56,548 nucleotides of DNA from Neobacillus dielmonensis (GCF_000612665.1 NZ_HG942039.1:1-56548); one strand, 5' to 3'. Counted from the stretch's first letter, positions 8,140 through 19,294 are shown. Notes: generated by a model from the sequence alone, not told the origin. Translations and numbers: made by a program.

Positions 8140-9378
8140 ATGGAAAAACGAAGGGTTGTCGTAACAGGCGTTGGGGCAGTCACGCCGCTTGGAAACGATG
8201 TTGAAACAACTTGGAAAGGGATTTTAGAAGGGAAATCCGGAATTGGTCCATTAACAAGAGTAAATGCTGACGAATATCCAGCAAAAGTTGCTGCAGAAGT
8301 GAAGGAATTTAATCCTGAACTATTTATGGATAGGAAGGATGCCAGAAAAATGGACCGGTTTACTCAGTTTGCAGTTGCGAGTGCACTCATGGCTGTAAAG
8401 GATGCAAATCTGACCATTGATGAAGAAAATTCCCATCGTGTCGGGGTTTGGATTGGATCTGGAATCGGTGGAATGGAGACATTTGAACAGCAATTCGAAA
8501 TCTTTCAAAAGCGTGGATATAAGCGGGTAAGTCCGTTTTTCGTGCCGATGCTAATTCCAGATATGGCAACAGGGCAGGTATCAATTATTCTAGGTGCTAG
8601 GGGATTTAATTCCTGTACAGTAACAGCCTGCGCAACGGGAACCAATTCGATAGGTGATGCATTTAAAGTCATTCAACGCGGTGATGCTGACGTAATGGTG
8701 TCGGGGGGAGCAGAAGCTCCTATAACCAGAATGGCAGTTGCCGGCTTCTGTGCCAATACGGCTCTGTCAACAAATCCAGATCCTAAAACAGCCAGCCGTC
8801 CCTTCGATAAAGACCGCGATGGCTTTGTCATCGGTGAAGGGGCCGGGATTGTTGTTTTGGAAGAATTAGAGCATGCATTGGCCAGAGGGGCGAAAATATA
8901 CGCCGAAATTGTAGGATACGGCGCAACCGGTGATGCTTACCATATTACAGCACCGGCACCAGGAGGTGAAGGTGGGGCTAGAGCGATGAAAATGGCCATC
9001 CAGGATGCAGGAATGAGCCCAAGTGATATTGATTATGTGAATGCCCATGGCACAAGCACGGAATACAATGATAAGTTTGAAACCTTAGCTGTGAAAGAAG
9101 TATTTGGGGACCATGCCTATCAATTAGCGATGAGTTCAACCAAATCTATGACAGGGCATTTGCTTGGTGCAGCAGGAGGTATTGAAGCTATATTTACGGT
9201 TTTAGCGATGAGAGACAGTATCCTGCCGCCAACGATGAACTATCAGACCCCAGATCCTGAGTGTGACTTAGATTACGTCAGTAATGCAGCCCGGAAAAAA
9301 GAAGTAAATGCAGCAATGAGCAACTCATTAGGTTTCGGCGGTCACAATGCGACAATCGTATTTAAAAAATATCAATAA
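8140..9378 (+). CDS. fabF: Beta-ketoacyl-ACP synthase II (FabF)
   Basis: Catalyses the elongation condensation of acyl-ACP with malonyl-ACP. The 412-aa protein has the Cys-His-His triad: C164 in [10 protein letters not shown]303 in [11 protein letters not shown] and H340 in [12 protein letters not shown]. Start: ATG 8140 with AAGGAG eight bases upstream; the in-frame GTG 8134 is too close to it. Co-transcribed with fabH and followed by a strong terminator. It shares FapR control with fabH through the operator at 7072. Confidence 0.96.
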   Translation: MEKRRVVVTGVGAVTPLGNDVETTWKGILEGKSGIGPLTRVNADEYPAKVAAEVKEFNPELFMDRKDARKMDRFTQFAVASALMAVKDANLTIDEENSHRVGVWIGSGIGGMETFEQQFEIFQKRGYKRVSPFFVPMLIPDMATGQVSIILGARGFNSCTVTACATGTNSIGDAFKVIQRGDADVMVSGGAEAPITRMAVAGFCANTALSTNPDPKTASRPFDKDRDGFVIGEGAGIVVLEELEHALARGAKIYAEIVGYGATGDAYHITAPAPGGEGGARAMKMAIQDAGMSPSDIDYVNAHGTSTEYNDKFETLAVKEVFGDHAYQLAMSSTKSMTGHLLGAAGGIEAIFTVLAMRDSILPPTMNYQTPDPECDLDYVSNAARKKEVNAAMSNSLGFGGHNATIVFKKYQ

Positions 9379-9386
9379 TCATGAAG

Positions 9387-9417
9387 GACCAAGTCACAAA
9401 CTTGGTCTTTTTTTTTT
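9387..9417 (+). terminator. Terminator of the fabHF operon
   Basis: GACCAAGT and ACTTGGTC form a perfect 8-bp stem followed by ten T. Confidence 0.92.
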
Positions 9418-9500
9418 CTAAAAGAGGAATATTCCGAACCCCATAACAGGCATTACATAATATGATGTAAAGCAGTATGACTTTAAAGTGAGGTGCAAAA

Positions 9501-10280
9501 ATGGGGATCGTCCGTACAGACCAATGGTTGAAAGATAATTTTAGTCGCCCACTTAAAATCTGTGAGAAACTGAAACCGTATTTTAGTAAGAAAAGTCCGG
9601 ATGAAATTTATAACGAACTGTTACATTTCGGAATGTATAGGCCTTCCTTTGGTTCAAGAAATCACCTTAACAGAATGTTGGATTTTAAGGTGTGGGATCG
9701 GGTGGAACTCTTGTTTAATAAATACAAACAGAAATGGTCTGGACCTGATATTCCAGTTTTTTTATTTCCGTTAAATCAGCGGGGTGGACTATTTTCATGG
9801 AAGGATGATAAAAAGAAAGGCGGAGTCTCATTTGCAGATAAAATGTTTCTTTTTCTATCAGATCATAATGACGAGAAAGAAATCGAAGCACTGCTTGTCC
9901 ATGAATATCACCATGTTTGCAGACTTCAGAAATCAACTAAAAAATATGAACACTACACATTACTTGACTCCATTATAATAGAAGGTCTTGCTGAGTATGC
10001 GGTATTAAAACATTGTGGTGACCAATATCTGGCTGAATGGTGTAATAGGTATTCAGAGGCTGAATTAAATTTATTTTGGGATCGGTTTATAAAAGACCAC
10101 CTTACCGTAAAAAAGCATGAAAAAGTTCACGATGATTTGTTATTCGGAGGCAGAAGCGTTCCTCCCTTGCTGGGTTATGCATTAGGATATCAGCTTGTAA
10201 ATAAGTTTTTTGACAATCAGAACTACTCTGTCATACGAAGTTTTAAAATCCCCTCATCCCAATTTTTAGACAATGAGTAA
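9501..10280 (+). CDS. yjaZ: YjaZ, DUF2268 putative zinc metalloprotease
   Basis: A 259-aa protein with HEYHH at 134-138 (HExxH zinc motif) inside LLVHEYHHVCRLQ. About 25 residues later EGLAEYAV supplies a plausible glutamate third ligand. This is the layout of the DUF2268 family to which B. subtilis YjaZ belongs. No signal peptide is visible, so the enzyme should be cytoplasmic. The substrate is unknown. ATG 9501 has GAGGTG seven bases upstream. It is a single gene after fabF, as in B. subtilis; the app peptide-transport operon that follows yjaZ there is absent here. Confidence 0.8.
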   Translation: MGIVRTDQWLKDNFSRPLKICEKLKPYFSKKSPDEIYNELLHFGMYRPSFGSRNHLNRMLDFKVWDRVELLFNKYKQKWSGPDIPVFLFPLNQRGGLFSWKDDKKKGGVSFADKMFLFLSDHNDEKEIEALLVHEYHHVCRLQKSTKKYEHYTLLDSIIIEGLAEYAVLKHCGDQYLAEWCNRYSEAELNLFWDRFIKDHLTVKKHEKVHDDLLFGGRSVPPLLGYALGYQLVNKFFDNQNYSVIRSFKIPSSQFLDNE

Positions 10281-10453
10281 TTTGGACTAAAATAAAGGGT
10301 ATACATTACATTTGAACTATAAGAGACAAGAGATACAAATAGGATTAATTTACCAAATTCACAACATTTGGAGCAAAATATACAGAAAGGAATAATTTAA
10401 CTGACGTCTGCCCATACTGATTGACAAACAGTACCATTGAAGTGAGGGATAAT

Positions 10454-11200
10454 ATGTTATATCTTCATGATGTTTGGGTGAATTGGTTTGAAGGGGAAGA
10501 GAACGGGTATAATGTTTGCCACTTTCATGAATGGCGGAAAGATGATGGTGTAGAACTGCTGGACCAAGTTCCACTTTTAAAGGTTGATTCAGAATTGTTC
10601 CACTATATTGAAAATGATCTGTCTGAATTGCCTCCACAACTATTGGACGACGTATATCAAAAAGCTTACCTGCGTAAAAATCACGAGAGAATCCAGCTTG
10701 AATATTGTTTTGTTGTTACTGATGGAGTCGGCATTTTAGCAGTTGATACCATCGGTTACACGATACCAATTCGAAAAAGCAGGTTAATACCAAGACAAGA
10801 ACAACTTGTTTACGAAATGATCAGTACACATGAACCAAAAGATTATCCATTCCTACCGCAAGTGAAAGAAAAAGAATTCCATATCCTTTCTCCAGAGCCA
10901 GAGTTAATGCTGGGTCTAACAAGGAAGGAAAGACAGTTGAAGCAGCTGTTGTTTATGGCACTAGATCAATTGTTTTCTTCCAACAATGAAGCCGAAATCC
11001 GTTACTGGTTTACTGAGTGGTGTCCAGAGCGCTATTCTAGTATTCAGGAATTAAATTTTGCAGAAGCATGGGAACAGTTATATGAAGAGATCAAGTTCGG
11101 GTGGTCAAAGCGGCACGAATTGTTCTGTGAAAATATTATTAAAGGACAACCGTTTTTTGAAAAGCTATGGGAAATGGAACATGGTCCTAAAGTAAATTAA
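10454..11200 (+). CDS. yjbA: YjbA, UPF0736/DUF3603 protein
   Basis: A 248-aa soluble acidic protein beginning [20 protein letters not shown], the hallmark of the UPF0736 family (B. subtilis YjbA). Function unknown; no membrane segment or catalytic motif can be seen. Start: ATG 10454 with GTGAGGG five bases upstream; the frame remains open to 10421 without a ribosome site. It is convergent with trpS and shares a large terminator with it. Its position before trpS is conserved with B. subtilis. Confidence 0.85.
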   Translation: MLYLHDVWVNWFEGEENGYNVCHFHEWRKDDGVELLDQVPLLKVDSELFHYIENDLSELPPQLLDDVYQKAYLRKNHERIQLEYCFVVTDGVGILAVDTIGYTIPIRKSRLIPRQEQLVYEMISTHEPKDYPFLPQVKEKEFHILSPEPELMLGLTRKERQLKQLLFMALDQLFSSNNEAEIRYWFTEWCPERYSSIQELNFAEAWEQLYEEIKFGWSKRHELFCENIIKGQPFFEKLWEMEHGPKVN

Positions 11201-11201
11201 A

Positions 11202-11256
11202 AGCCTGGCCCTGAAGGTATGAAATTCATACTTTTAGGGAGTCAGGCTTTTGTTTT
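11202..11256. terminator. Bidirectional terminator between yjbA and trpS
   Basis: A long hairpin: AAGCCTG...CAGGCTT outer stem and GTATGA/TCATAC inner stem, with A and T tracts at both ends. Confidence 0.85.
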
Positions 11257-11258
11257 TA

Positions 11259-12350
<1,092 letters not shown>

Positions 12351-12354
12351 AAAA

Positions 12355-12640
12355 ATAAAAAGCCATCCATCCCAAAAAAATATAGGGACGAATGGCTCGC
12401 GGTACCACCCTAATTACTCATGAAGAGTCTCTTAACTCCGATGGCTGTAAAAATATAAATTAGCCCTATCGGATTCCTTTTAACGCAAGGTTACGTCCTT
12501 TCCTACTAGCTATTGTTTAGGATTCAGAAAGAAGCTTCGAAGTCCATTCCGTAAAGTGTTCGTGTTTGTTTCCACCAGCCACAAACTCTCTGCATCGAAT
12601 CGTCAATACGTACTACTCTTCGTCAACGCTTTATTTAAGT
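12355..12640 (-). promoter_or_regulatory. T-box riboswitch leader of trpS (Trp specifier)
   Basis: The minus strand contains the conserved T-box sequence AGGGTGGTACCGCG (12398-12411) and the Stem I elements GAAGAGTAGTA and GGTGGAAACAAACAC. A TGG triplet at 12544-12546, in GAATGGACTT, is the likely specifier, matching the downstream tryptophanyl-tRNA synthetase. A terminator follows: GCCATTCGTCCC and GGGATGGATGGC, then a T tract (12355-12394). Uncharged tRNA-Trp would pair with TGG and with the T-box bulge to favour the antiterminator. Confidence 0.95.
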
Positions 12641-12652
12641 TATGCTAATGGT

Positions 12653-12681
12653 ATTATAATGAATTACATATTTACTTTCAA
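12653..12681 (-). promoter_or_regulatory. SigA promoter of trpS
   Basis: On the minus strand TTGAAA (12676-12681) and a perfect TATAAT (12653-12658) are 17 bp apart, just upstream of the T-box leader. Confidence 0.8.
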
Positions 12682-12686
12682 GTTCG

Positions 12687-13043
12687 TTAACTATAATAAA
12701 CAAACAAAGCAATAAGCATTAATCCTCCTGTCACGATCCCATATAGAAGGAGAGGCTTATATGGGATGGTCACGATCTCGGATAAAGATGGAATTTCATC
12801 AAACCTTCTTTTGGCATGTCCTCTTGAGAAAGCAAAATTAAAGGATTTGCCAATGACATCAAAAAAACCGCCTTGAATCGTAAAAATTAGTAAAGAGAGT
12901 AACAAGAAGAAAAATGCAAAGTAAAAAGATATATTGATATAGCTCAATACTGATATATTATGGTAAAAAAGGAATGAAAAGAATAATATCAGAACTTGTA
13001 TTAACGTTAAGATAATGAAATTTTTCTTATGCTGCTTTTTCAC
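12687..13043 (-). CDS. DUF3899-like membrane protein
   Basis: A 118-aa integral membrane protein with a basic N-terminus (MKKQHKKN) and three hydrophobic helices (about residues 9-27, 35-58 and 97-116). A polar region with RGHAKRRFDE lies between helices two and three. Helices 1-2 plus a DVIGKSFN(Y/F)xF segment followed by basic residues are the layout of DUF3899. Function is unknown. It lies upstream of the trpS promoter in the same direction. No own terminator is obvious, so some read-through into trpS is possible. Confidence 0.65.
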   Translation of the reverse strand: MKKQHKKNFIILTLIQVLILFFSFLFYHNISVLSYINISFYFAFFFLLLSLLIFTIQGGFFDVIGKSFNFAFSRGHAKRRFDEIPSLSEIVTIPYKPLLLYGIVTGGLMLIALFVYYS

Positions 13044-13220
13044 AAAAGTACCTCCAAAACGCTGATATAACAGGGGAAAACAAAGAAAAAAAGCTTTATA
13101 AGAGTAAATTATAACACAATTAATGGTAATCTAAACATTATCTTTGTTGCTATTATGTAAATTAATTTTAAAAAAGTAATGTACAACAGAATTAAAATAT
13201 GTATAATAGAGAATGTAGTA

Positions 13221-13235
13221 ATTTTTCAGAATAAT
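13221..13235. promoter_or_regulatory. Possible CodY box upstream of oppA
   Basis: ATTTTTCAGAATAAT differs at three positions from the CodY consensus AATTTTCWGAAAATT. It lies between a TATAAT at 13202 and the oppA start. CodY control of peptide uptake is known in Firmicutes, but the match in an AT-rich region is only suggestive. Confidence 0.35.
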
Positions 13236-13254
13236 AGAAAAGGGAGGTCTATAA

Positions 13255-14949
13255 GTGAAGAAATCAAAACTTTCACTACTTCTAGTATTGTCACTAGTTC
13301 TTAGCATGTTCCTTGCAGCATGTTCTGGCGGTGATAAAAACGAAGGAAAAGACAAAGACGGTGGAAAAGCCGGAGAAGAAAAACTTGCTGCAAAGCAAGA
13401 ACTTAATGTTCTTGAATCAGCTGAAATTCCTACTATGGATACTGTCATGGGTCAAGACGTACTTACTTTTACAACGGCCAATGCAGTAAATGAAGGTTTA
13501 TATCGTTTAGACCCTGATCAAAAGGTAATTCCAGGTGTAGCTCAAGATATGCCATCATACAATGATGACAAAACTGTTTTAACCATCAAATTGAAGAAAG
13601 ATACAAAATGGTCAAACGGTGACCCTGTTACTGCTAAAGACTTTGTTTATGCATGGCAACGTGCTATTGATCCAAGAGTAGCTGCTCCATATGGTGCATA
13701 CTTCATGGAAGGTAAAATTAAAGGCGCTAGCGAAATTGTTGAAAAAGCCGATAAAGTAACAGATGCAGATTTACAAAGCTTAGGAATTAAAGCAGTGGAT
13801 GATTATACATTGGAAATCACGTTAGAAAGAGAAATTCCTTATATTGAGTCTTATCTAACATTCCCACTGTTCTTCCCACAAAACCAAAAGTATGTTGAAT
13901 CACAAGGTGCAGATTATGCGAAGGATTCTGAACACTTGATCTACAACGGTCCATTCAAATTGGCCAAATGGGATGGTCCTACTGGTTCATCTTGGGTTTA
14001 TGAAAAGAATGCAGATTACTGGGATGCAAAAAATGTTACTTTAGAGAAAATCAACTTTAACGTATCTAAAGATCCTCAAGCTTCTGCAAATGCCTTCACT
14101 GCTGGTGAAGCAGACATTACGCCTAAACTAGCACAAGCTGCTATTCTTTCTCAGTTCGAAGGAACTGATGAGTTATTGAGTTACCAAGAGCCATCCATCT
14201 GGTGGTTAAAAATGAACGAAAAGAACCCTGCTTTAGCAAATAAAAACATCCGTAAAGCAATTGCTTTAGCAACTGATAAAAAAGCATTAGTTGATGATGT
14301 ATTAGCAAACGGTTCTATCGTTGCTGACTTCCTAGTTCCAAAAGGATTCTCTTTTGACGAAGACGGAAAAGACTTCCGTGATACTGCTGGAACTTATTTG
14401 AAAGCTGATAAGAAAAAAGCTAAAGAACTTTGGGAAAAAGGTCTTGCTGAAACTGGTTTAAAAGAAGTAACATTTACTTACGTTGGTCAAGATACTGAAA
14501 CAGCTAAAGTAACTGATGCCTTTATTAAAGATCAATTAGAAACAACACTTCCAGGTTTAAAAATAAACATTGAAAGTGTGCCGTTCAAAATTCGTATCGC
14601 TCGTGAAGATGCTGAAGATTACGATTTGTTAATGGGCGGCTGGGGTCCTGACTATGCTGACCCAATGACTTATATGGATTTATGGGTAACTGGCGGTGGA
14701 CAGAACCATATGAGCTACGGCAATCCAGAATTCGATAAGTTAATTAAAGCAGCTAATGAAGAACTTCAAGGCAAAGAGCGCTGGAAGGCTCTACAAGATG
14801 CAGAGAAAATCTTGTTAGAAGACGATGCAGCCATTGCTCCACTTTATCAACGTTCTGTTAATATTTTAATTAACCCTAAAGTCAAGGGCTTTGCACACCA
14901 TGCCTTTGGTCCTGACTATAGCTATCAATGGATTAAAATTACAGAATAG
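13255..14949 (+). CDS. oppA: Oligopeptide-binding lipoprotein OppA
   Basis: Extracellular substrate-binding component of the oligopeptide ABC importer. The 564-aa precursor has a lipoprotein signal peptide ending in LAAC (C23), followed by a polar K/D/G-rich linker. The body is a family 5 solute-binding domain with KWSNGDPVTAKDFVYAWQRA. Start: GTG 13255 with GGGAGG seven bases upstream. First gene of oppABCDF, separated from oppB by a hairpin that probably lets more oppA than oppB-F mRNA accumulate. In Bacillus this system imports nutrients and signalling peptides for sporulation and competence. Confidence 0.95.
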   Translation: MKKSKLSLLLVLSLVLSMFLAACSGGDKNEGKDKDGGKAGEEKLAAKQELNVLESAEIPTMDTVMGQDVLTFTTANAVNEGLYRLDPDQKVIPGVAQDMPSYNDDKTVLTIKLKKDTKWSNGDPVTAKDFVYAWQRAIDPRVAAPYGAYFMEGKIKGASEIVEKADKVTDADLQSLGIKAVDDYTLEITLEREIPYIESYLTFPLFFPQNQKYVESQGADYAKDSEHLIYNGPFKLAKWDGPTGSSWVYEKNADYWDAKNVTLEKINFNVSKDPQASANAFTAGEADITPKLAQAAILSQFEGTDELLSYQEPSIWWLKMNEKNPALANKNIRKAIALATDKKALVDDVLANGSIVADFLVPKGFSFDEDGKDFRDTAGTYLKADKKKAKELWEKGLAETGLKEVTFTYVGQDTETAKVTDAFIKDQLETTLPGLKINIESVPFKIRIAREDAEDYDLLMGGWGPDYADPMTYMDLWVTGGGQNHMSYGNPEFDKLIKAANEELQGKERWKALQDAEKILLEDDAAIAPLYQRSVNILINPKVKGFAHHAFGPDYSYQWIKITE

Positions 14950-14970
14950 TAACTATTGCTAACCAAATAA

Positions 14971-15004
14971 AAAAGAGAGTATATTTAGATATACTCTCTT
15001 TTTA
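14971..15004 (+). terminator. Partial terminator between oppA and oppB
   Basis: AAGAGAGTATAT pairs with ATATACTCTCTT over a four-base loop, followed by TTT. The weak tail fits an attenuating or 3'-stabilising hairpin within the operon. Confidence 0.75.
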
Positions 15005-15062
15005 CCTGTAAGAGAATTGTCGAAAAACGGCGAATTTTATATTAAATTAGGAGGTGCAGGTG

Positions 15063-15992
15063 ATGGCAAAATATATTTTACAACGGATTATTTACATGAT
15101 TATCACTTTATTTATTGTTGCATCCGTTACTTTTTTCCTCATGAAACTAATCCCAGGAAGCCCGTTTAATAATTTTGAAAAACTCTCAGAAGTCCAACGA
15201 AATATTTTGCTTGATAAATATGGGTTGAATGACCCCGTTCCTGTTCAGTATGCAACTTATATGAAGAATATGGTTCAAGGAGATTTGGGAGTTTCCTTTC
15301 AGTTTGATAATACCCCGGTTACTGACCTGTTAGCCAAGCGTGTCGGACCTTCCGCTATATTAGGAATAGAAGCTATGATTTTTGGCGGATTGCTTGGCAT
15401 ACTACTAGGAGTTATCGCAGCACTAAAGCAAAATAGCTGGGTTGACTATACTTCTACTTTTATTGCAGTAGTAGGGAAATCAATCCCATCATTTATCTTT
15501 GCAGGTCTGTTGCAATACTACGTTGCGGTAAAATTGGGCTGGCTGCCAGTTATGTTTTGGAAGGGTCCTGAATACACAATTCTGCCTTCTATAGCTTTAG
15601 CAATGTTTCCATTATCAATTGCTGCTCGTTTTATGCGGACTGAAATGGTCGAAGTATTAGGTTCTGATTATATTACTTTGGCTAGAGCAAAAGGTGCCAG
15701 TTATTGGCAAATTAGTATTAAACATGCGTTAAGAAATGCCTTAATTCCTGTTGTTACAGTTTTAGGACCATTGGCTGTAAGCTTAATGACAGGTTCACTT
15801 GTTATTGAACAAATTTTTGGTATTCCAGGAATAGGGGAACAATTTGTAAAATCAATTAATATGAACGATTACCCGGTTATTATGGGAACCAATATTTTGT
15901 TTGCTGTCTTATTTGTAGTCGTCACATTAGTAGTTGATATTCTGTACGGAATTATTGACCCACGTATTCGACTATCTGGGGGGGGAAACTAA
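15063..15992 (+). CDS. oppB: Oligopeptide ABC permease OppB
   Basis: First membrane subunit of the peptide importer; 309 aa with about six membrane helices. It contains the EAA-type cytoplasmic loop with DYITLARAKGASYWQI, which contacts the ATPases. Start: ATG 15063 with AGGAGG eight bases upstream; the GTG at 15054 lies inside the ribosome site. The stop codon is directly adjacent to the oppC start, which implies translational coupling. The N-terminus YILQRIIYMIITLF is typical of DppB/OppB proteins. Confidence 0.95.
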   Translation: MAKYILQRIIYMIITLFIVASVTFFLMKLIPGSPFNNFEKLSEVQRNILLDKYGLNDPVPVQYATYMKNMVQGDLGVSFQFDNTPVTDLLAKRVGPSAILGIEAMIFGGLLGILLGVIAALKQNSWVDYTSTFIAVVGKSIPSFIFAGLLQYYVAVKLGWLPVMFWKGPEYTILPSIALAMFPLSIAARFMRTEMVEVLGSDYITLARAKGASYWQISIKHALRNALIPVVTVLGPLAVSLMTGSLVIEQIFGIPGIGEQFVKSINMNDYPVIMGTNILFAVLFVVVTLVVDILYGIIDPRIRLSGGGN

Positions 15993-17021
15993 ATGACAAA
16001 TAAAGATATTGTAATTTCAAAAGATCTGTTTGAACCTGCCCATGTAGATCCGTCAAAGAGTGAAAAAATTGCAAAGGCCAGTTTGAACTTCTGGCAAGAT
16101 TCTTGGCTGAGGATTCGCAAGAATAAAGGTGCAGTTATTAGTATGATTATTCTCATCCTGCTAATTATCATGGCATTTGTTGGACCGTTCCTTACACCTT
16201 ATGAGTATGACACACAAAATACAAAACACAATAATTTGCCGCCAAGGATTCAAGGCCTTGAAAACGTTCATTGGCTGCCTTTTGACGGTACATTATCCAG
16301 GAGAGATGGTACGGAATATAATGCTTATGAAACGCGTAAAGTGGATGCATATTACTGGTTTGGTACCGATAACTTGGGCCGTGATTTATTTGCCCGTGTT
16401 TGGAAAGGTACTCAAGTTTCATTATTCATCGCTTTCATGGCAGCATTAATTGATATGCTCATTGGGGTAAGCTATGGTGCTGTTTCAGGGTATATTGGTG
16501 GAAAAACTGATAGTATCATGCAGCGGATTATCGAAGTAATCGTTGGTATTCCTAACTTAATTATAGTGGTATTAATGATACTTGTATTGAAACCAGGGAT
16601 CGTTCCTATTATTGTAGCTTTGACCATTACCGGCTGGACAAGCATGGCACGTGTGGTTCGGGCTCAAGTATTGAAATTTAAAGCGCAAGAGTTTGTATTA
16701 GCCTCAAAAACCTTAGGGGCTTCTAATGTTTCTATTATTTTCAAACACATGATTCCGAATATGTTCGGTATCATTATTATCAATACGATGTTTTCAATTC
16801 CAAACGCAATATTCTTTGAAGCGTTTTTAAGCTTTATCGGTCTTGGTCTTCAAGAGCCGCATGCTTCATTGGGTACATTGGTAGAGTCTGGTTATAAATC
16901 GATGATTGCTTTTCCATATCAAATGATTATTCCATCGATAATGATTGCTTTAATTATGGTATGTTTTAACCTAGTAGCAGATGGTTTACGTGACGCGCTA
17001 GATCCTAAAATGCGTGATTAG
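15993..17021 (+). CDS. oppC: Oligopeptide ABC permease OppC
   Basis: Second membrane subunit, 342 aa. A polar N-terminal arm precedes the first helix at about residues 45-65. A long periplasm-facing segment with YWFGTDNLGRDLFARVWKG, the OppC hallmark, follows, then the permease core with the EAA loop FVLASKTLGASNVSII. It starts immediately after the oppB stop, with a G-rich ribosome site inside the end of oppB. Confidence 0.95.
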   Translation: MTNKDIVISKDLFEPAHVDPSKSEKIAKASLNFWQDSWLRIRKNKGAVISMIILILLIIMAFVGPFLTPYEYDTQNTKHNNLPPRIQGLENVHWLPFDGTLSRRDGTEYNAYETRKVDAYYWFGTDNLGRDLFARVWKGTQVSLFIAFMAALIDMLIGVSYGAVSGYIGGKTDSIMQRIIEVIVGIPNLIIVVLMILVLKPGIVPIIVALTITGWTSMARVVRAQVLKFKAQEFVLASKTLGASNVSIIFKHMIPNMFGIIIINTMFSIPNAIFFEAFLSFIGLGLQEPHASLGTLVESGYKSMIAFPYQMIIPSIMIALIMVCFNLVADGLRDALDPKMRD

Positions 17022-17038
17022 AAGAGAGGTGAGTGGCA

Positions 17039-18082
17039 GTGGAGAAAATTTTAGAGGTTAAAGATTTAAATATATCGTTTCATACGTTTTCTGGGGAAGT
17101 TAAAGCAATTCGAGGTATTAGTTTTGATTTATTTAAAGGTGAAACTTTAGCCATAGTTGGAGAATCTGGGTCAGGAAAATCCGTTACAACAAAAGCAATT
17201 ATGCGTCTGCTTCCTGAACATAATTCAGAGATTAAAGGTGGAGAAATTCTCTTTGATGGCAAAGATTTGACGAAATTACACGATAAACAAATGCAAAAGA
17301 TTCGTGGACATGATATATCGATGATATTCCAAGACCCAATGACATCCTTGAACCCAACGATGAAAATTGGAAATCAAATTATGGAGCCATTAATCAAACA
17401 TCAAAATATGAGTAAGCACGCCGCAAAGGAAAGGGCGATTGAACTACTAAAACTGGTTGGGATACCAAAGCCTGAAATACGTGTTAACCAATATCCGCAC
17501 CAGTTTTCCGGAGGAATGAGACAACGGGTAGTAATCGCGATTGCATTGGCTTGTAATCCTAAAATTTTGATTGCCGATGAGCCAACGACAGCACTAGATG
17601 TAACGATACAGGCGCAAATACTTGAATTAATGAAAGATTTACAAAAGAAAATTGATACTTCGATTATTTTTATTACCCATGACCTCGGTGTTGTAGCTAA
17701 CGTAGCTGACCGGGTTGCTGTCATGTATGGTGGGAAAATTGTTGAAATTGGAACGGCAGATGAAATTTTCTATAATCCACAGCATCCATATACATGGGGA
17801 CTCATTAGTTCCATGCCAGATATGGATACAGATGATGAGGAACTATATTCTATTCCAGGGACACCACCAGACCTATTAGATCCTCCGAAAGGTGATGCAT
17901 TCGCACCACGGAACCCTTATGTTATGAAAATTGATTTGGAGCAGGAGCCTCCGTTCTTTAAGGTTTCCGATACGCACTATGCTGCAACATGGCTGCTTCA
18001 CCCAGATGCACCAAAGGTAGAGCCGCCGGAAGCAGTTAAGAGACGGCAAAATCAATACGTTGGCACAAAGGGGGGAAAATAA
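17039..18082 (+). CDS. oppD: Oligopeptide ABC transporter ATPase OppD
   Basis: ATP-binding subunit of 347 aa. It has Walker A GESGSGKS, signature SGGMRQR, Walker B ILIADEPTTALD and the H-loop ITHDLG, then the C-terminal OppD/DppD extension (TPPDLLDPPKGDAFAPRNPY) near residue 290; the usual C-rich Fe-S motif of this extension is not evident. Start: GTG 17039 with AGGTGA six bases upstream is preferred over GTG 17033, which abuts the ribosome site. The stop is directly followed by the oppF ATG. Confidence 0.93.
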   Translation: MEKILEVKDLNISFHTFSGEVKAIRGISFDLFKGETLAIVGESGSGKSVTTKAIMRLLPEHNSEIKGGEILFDGKDLTKLHDKQMQKIRGHDISMIFQDPMTSLNPTMKIGNQIMEPLIKHQNMSKHAAKERAIELLKLVGIPKPEIRVNQYPHQFSGGMRQRVVIAIALACNPKILIADEPTTALDVTIQAQILELMKDLQKKIDTSIIFITHDLGVVANVADRVAVMYGGKIVEIGTADEIFYNPQHPYTWGLISSMPDMDTDDEELYSIPGTPPDLLDPPKGDAFAPRNPYVMKIDLEQEPPFFKVSDTHYAATWLLHPDAPKVEPPEAVKRRQNQYVGTKGGK

Positions 18083-19021
18083 ATGGCTGAAAAACAAAAA
18101 CTATTGGAAATAAAAAACTTAAAGCAATATTTTAATGTAGGCAAACCAAATGAGGTTCGGGCAGTTGATAATGTATCGTTCGATATCTATAAAGGCGAAG
18201 TGATGGGGCTTGTAGGTGAATCAGGCTGCGGCAAGTCAACCACTGGCCGGACGATTATCCGCCTGTATAACGCAACAGGCGGAGAGGTATTGTATGATGG
18301 AGTTAATGTTCATGGAAAAAAGTCTAAGCGACAATTAAAAGATTTTAATCGAAAAATGCAAATGATTTTCCAGGATCCTTACGCTTCTTTGAACCCTCGT
18401 CTAAAAATTGCCGATGTGATTGCTGAGGGAATAGACATTCATGGCTTAGCAAAATCAAAACAAGAGCGGATGGAGAGGGTTTATGAGCTCCTTGAAACTG
18501 TTGGATTAAATAAGGAACACGCTAACCGTTATCCACATGAGTTTTCAGGAGGTCAAAGACAAAGGATTGGAATCGCCCGAGCCTTGGCTGTGCAGCCAGA
18601 ATTTATCATTGCGGATGAACCAATTTCTGCATTGGACGTTTCAATCCAGGCACAAGTTGTTAACCTCATGAAGCAGCTCCAAAAGGAGAAGCAGTTAACA
18701 TATCTATTTATTGCCCATGACTTGTCAATGGTAAAATACATTAGTGACCGAATCGGTGTTATGTATTTTGGTAAAATGGTTGAGCTTGCGCCTGCGGATG
18801 AACTATATAAGAATCCGCTCCACCCTTATACTCAGTCATTATTATCTGCGATTCCATCTCCTGATCCAATAAGTGAGAGAACGAGGAAGCGTAGAAATTA
18901 CGACCCAGCAAGTCATCATTATGAAGATAATGAACCAATTGAATTTAGAGAAGTAACTCCTGGTCACTTTGTACTTTGTTCCGAAAAAGAGTATAAACTA
19001 TATCAAGCACAATCTAGGTAA
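18083..19021 (+). CDS. oppF: Oligopeptide ABC transporter ATPase OppF
   Basis: Second ATP-binding subunit, 312 aa, forming the heterodimer with OppD. It has Walker A GESGCGKS, signature SGGQRQR, Walker B FIIADEPISALD and H-loop IAHDLS. The C-terminal oligopeptide-transporter extension shows HPYTQSLLSAIPSPDP and a final EVTPGHFVLCSEKE segment. It is translationally coupled to oppD by the adjacent stop and start, and ends the operon at a strong terminator. Confidence 0.95.
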   Translation: MAEKQKLLEIKNLKQYFNVGKPNEVRAVDNVSFDIYKGEVMGLVGESGCGKSTTGRTIIRLYNATGGEVLYDGVNVHGKKSKRQLKDFNRKMQMIFQDPYASLNPRLKIADVIAEGIDIHGLAKSKQERMERVYELLETVGLNKEHANRYPHEFSGGQRQRIGIARALAVQPEFIIADEPISALDVSIQAQVVNLMKQLQKEKQLTYLFIAHDLSMVKYISDRIGVMYFGKMVELAPADELYKNPLHPYTQSLLSAIPSPDPISERTRKRRNYDPASHHYEDNEPIEFREVTPGHFVLCSEKEYKLYQAQSR

Positions 19022-19026
19022 TAAAA

Positions 19027-19056
19027 AAAACGATCTCAAGTAGAGATCGTTTTTTG
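19027..19056 (+). terminator. Terminator of the opp operon
   Basis: CGATCTC and GAGATCG form a perfect stem flanked by A8 and T7. Confidence 0.9.
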
Positions 19057-19108
19057 TTTTTTACATTAAACTAAAGCCAGAAAGATGTAAAAAAACTCCG
19101 TGTTTAGC

Positions 19109-19294
19109 TTATTTTTTTTTGCCGCCAACCATTTTCCAACCGGTTTGGAATTTTGCTGTTTGGTCAACAAATTCACTGCGGCGGCTTCTGGCAAATACTG
19201 CTTTTCCAATCCCATTAGTCAGTACACCCATTATAGCGGTAATTCCGATGATTAACACAGCAACAACAAGTAAATCAGTTATGTAACCAGCCAT
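19109..19294 (-). CDS. Small membrane protein of unknown function
   Basis: A 61-aa protein with one clear N-terminal membrane helix (about residues 6-27), then a basic, polar C-terminal half (RSRRSEFVDQ, GWKMVGGKKK). ATG 19294 has GAGGGAG six bases upstream, which supports translation. I do not recognise a family. It lies convergent with oppF and divergent from the long spx upstream region. The amphipathic basic tail suggests a cytoplasmic regulatory or anchoring segment, but nothing more can be said. Confidence 0.65.
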   Translation of the reverse strand: MAGYITDLLVVAVLIIGITAIMGVLTNGIGKAVFARSRRSEFVDQTAKFQTGWKMVGGKKK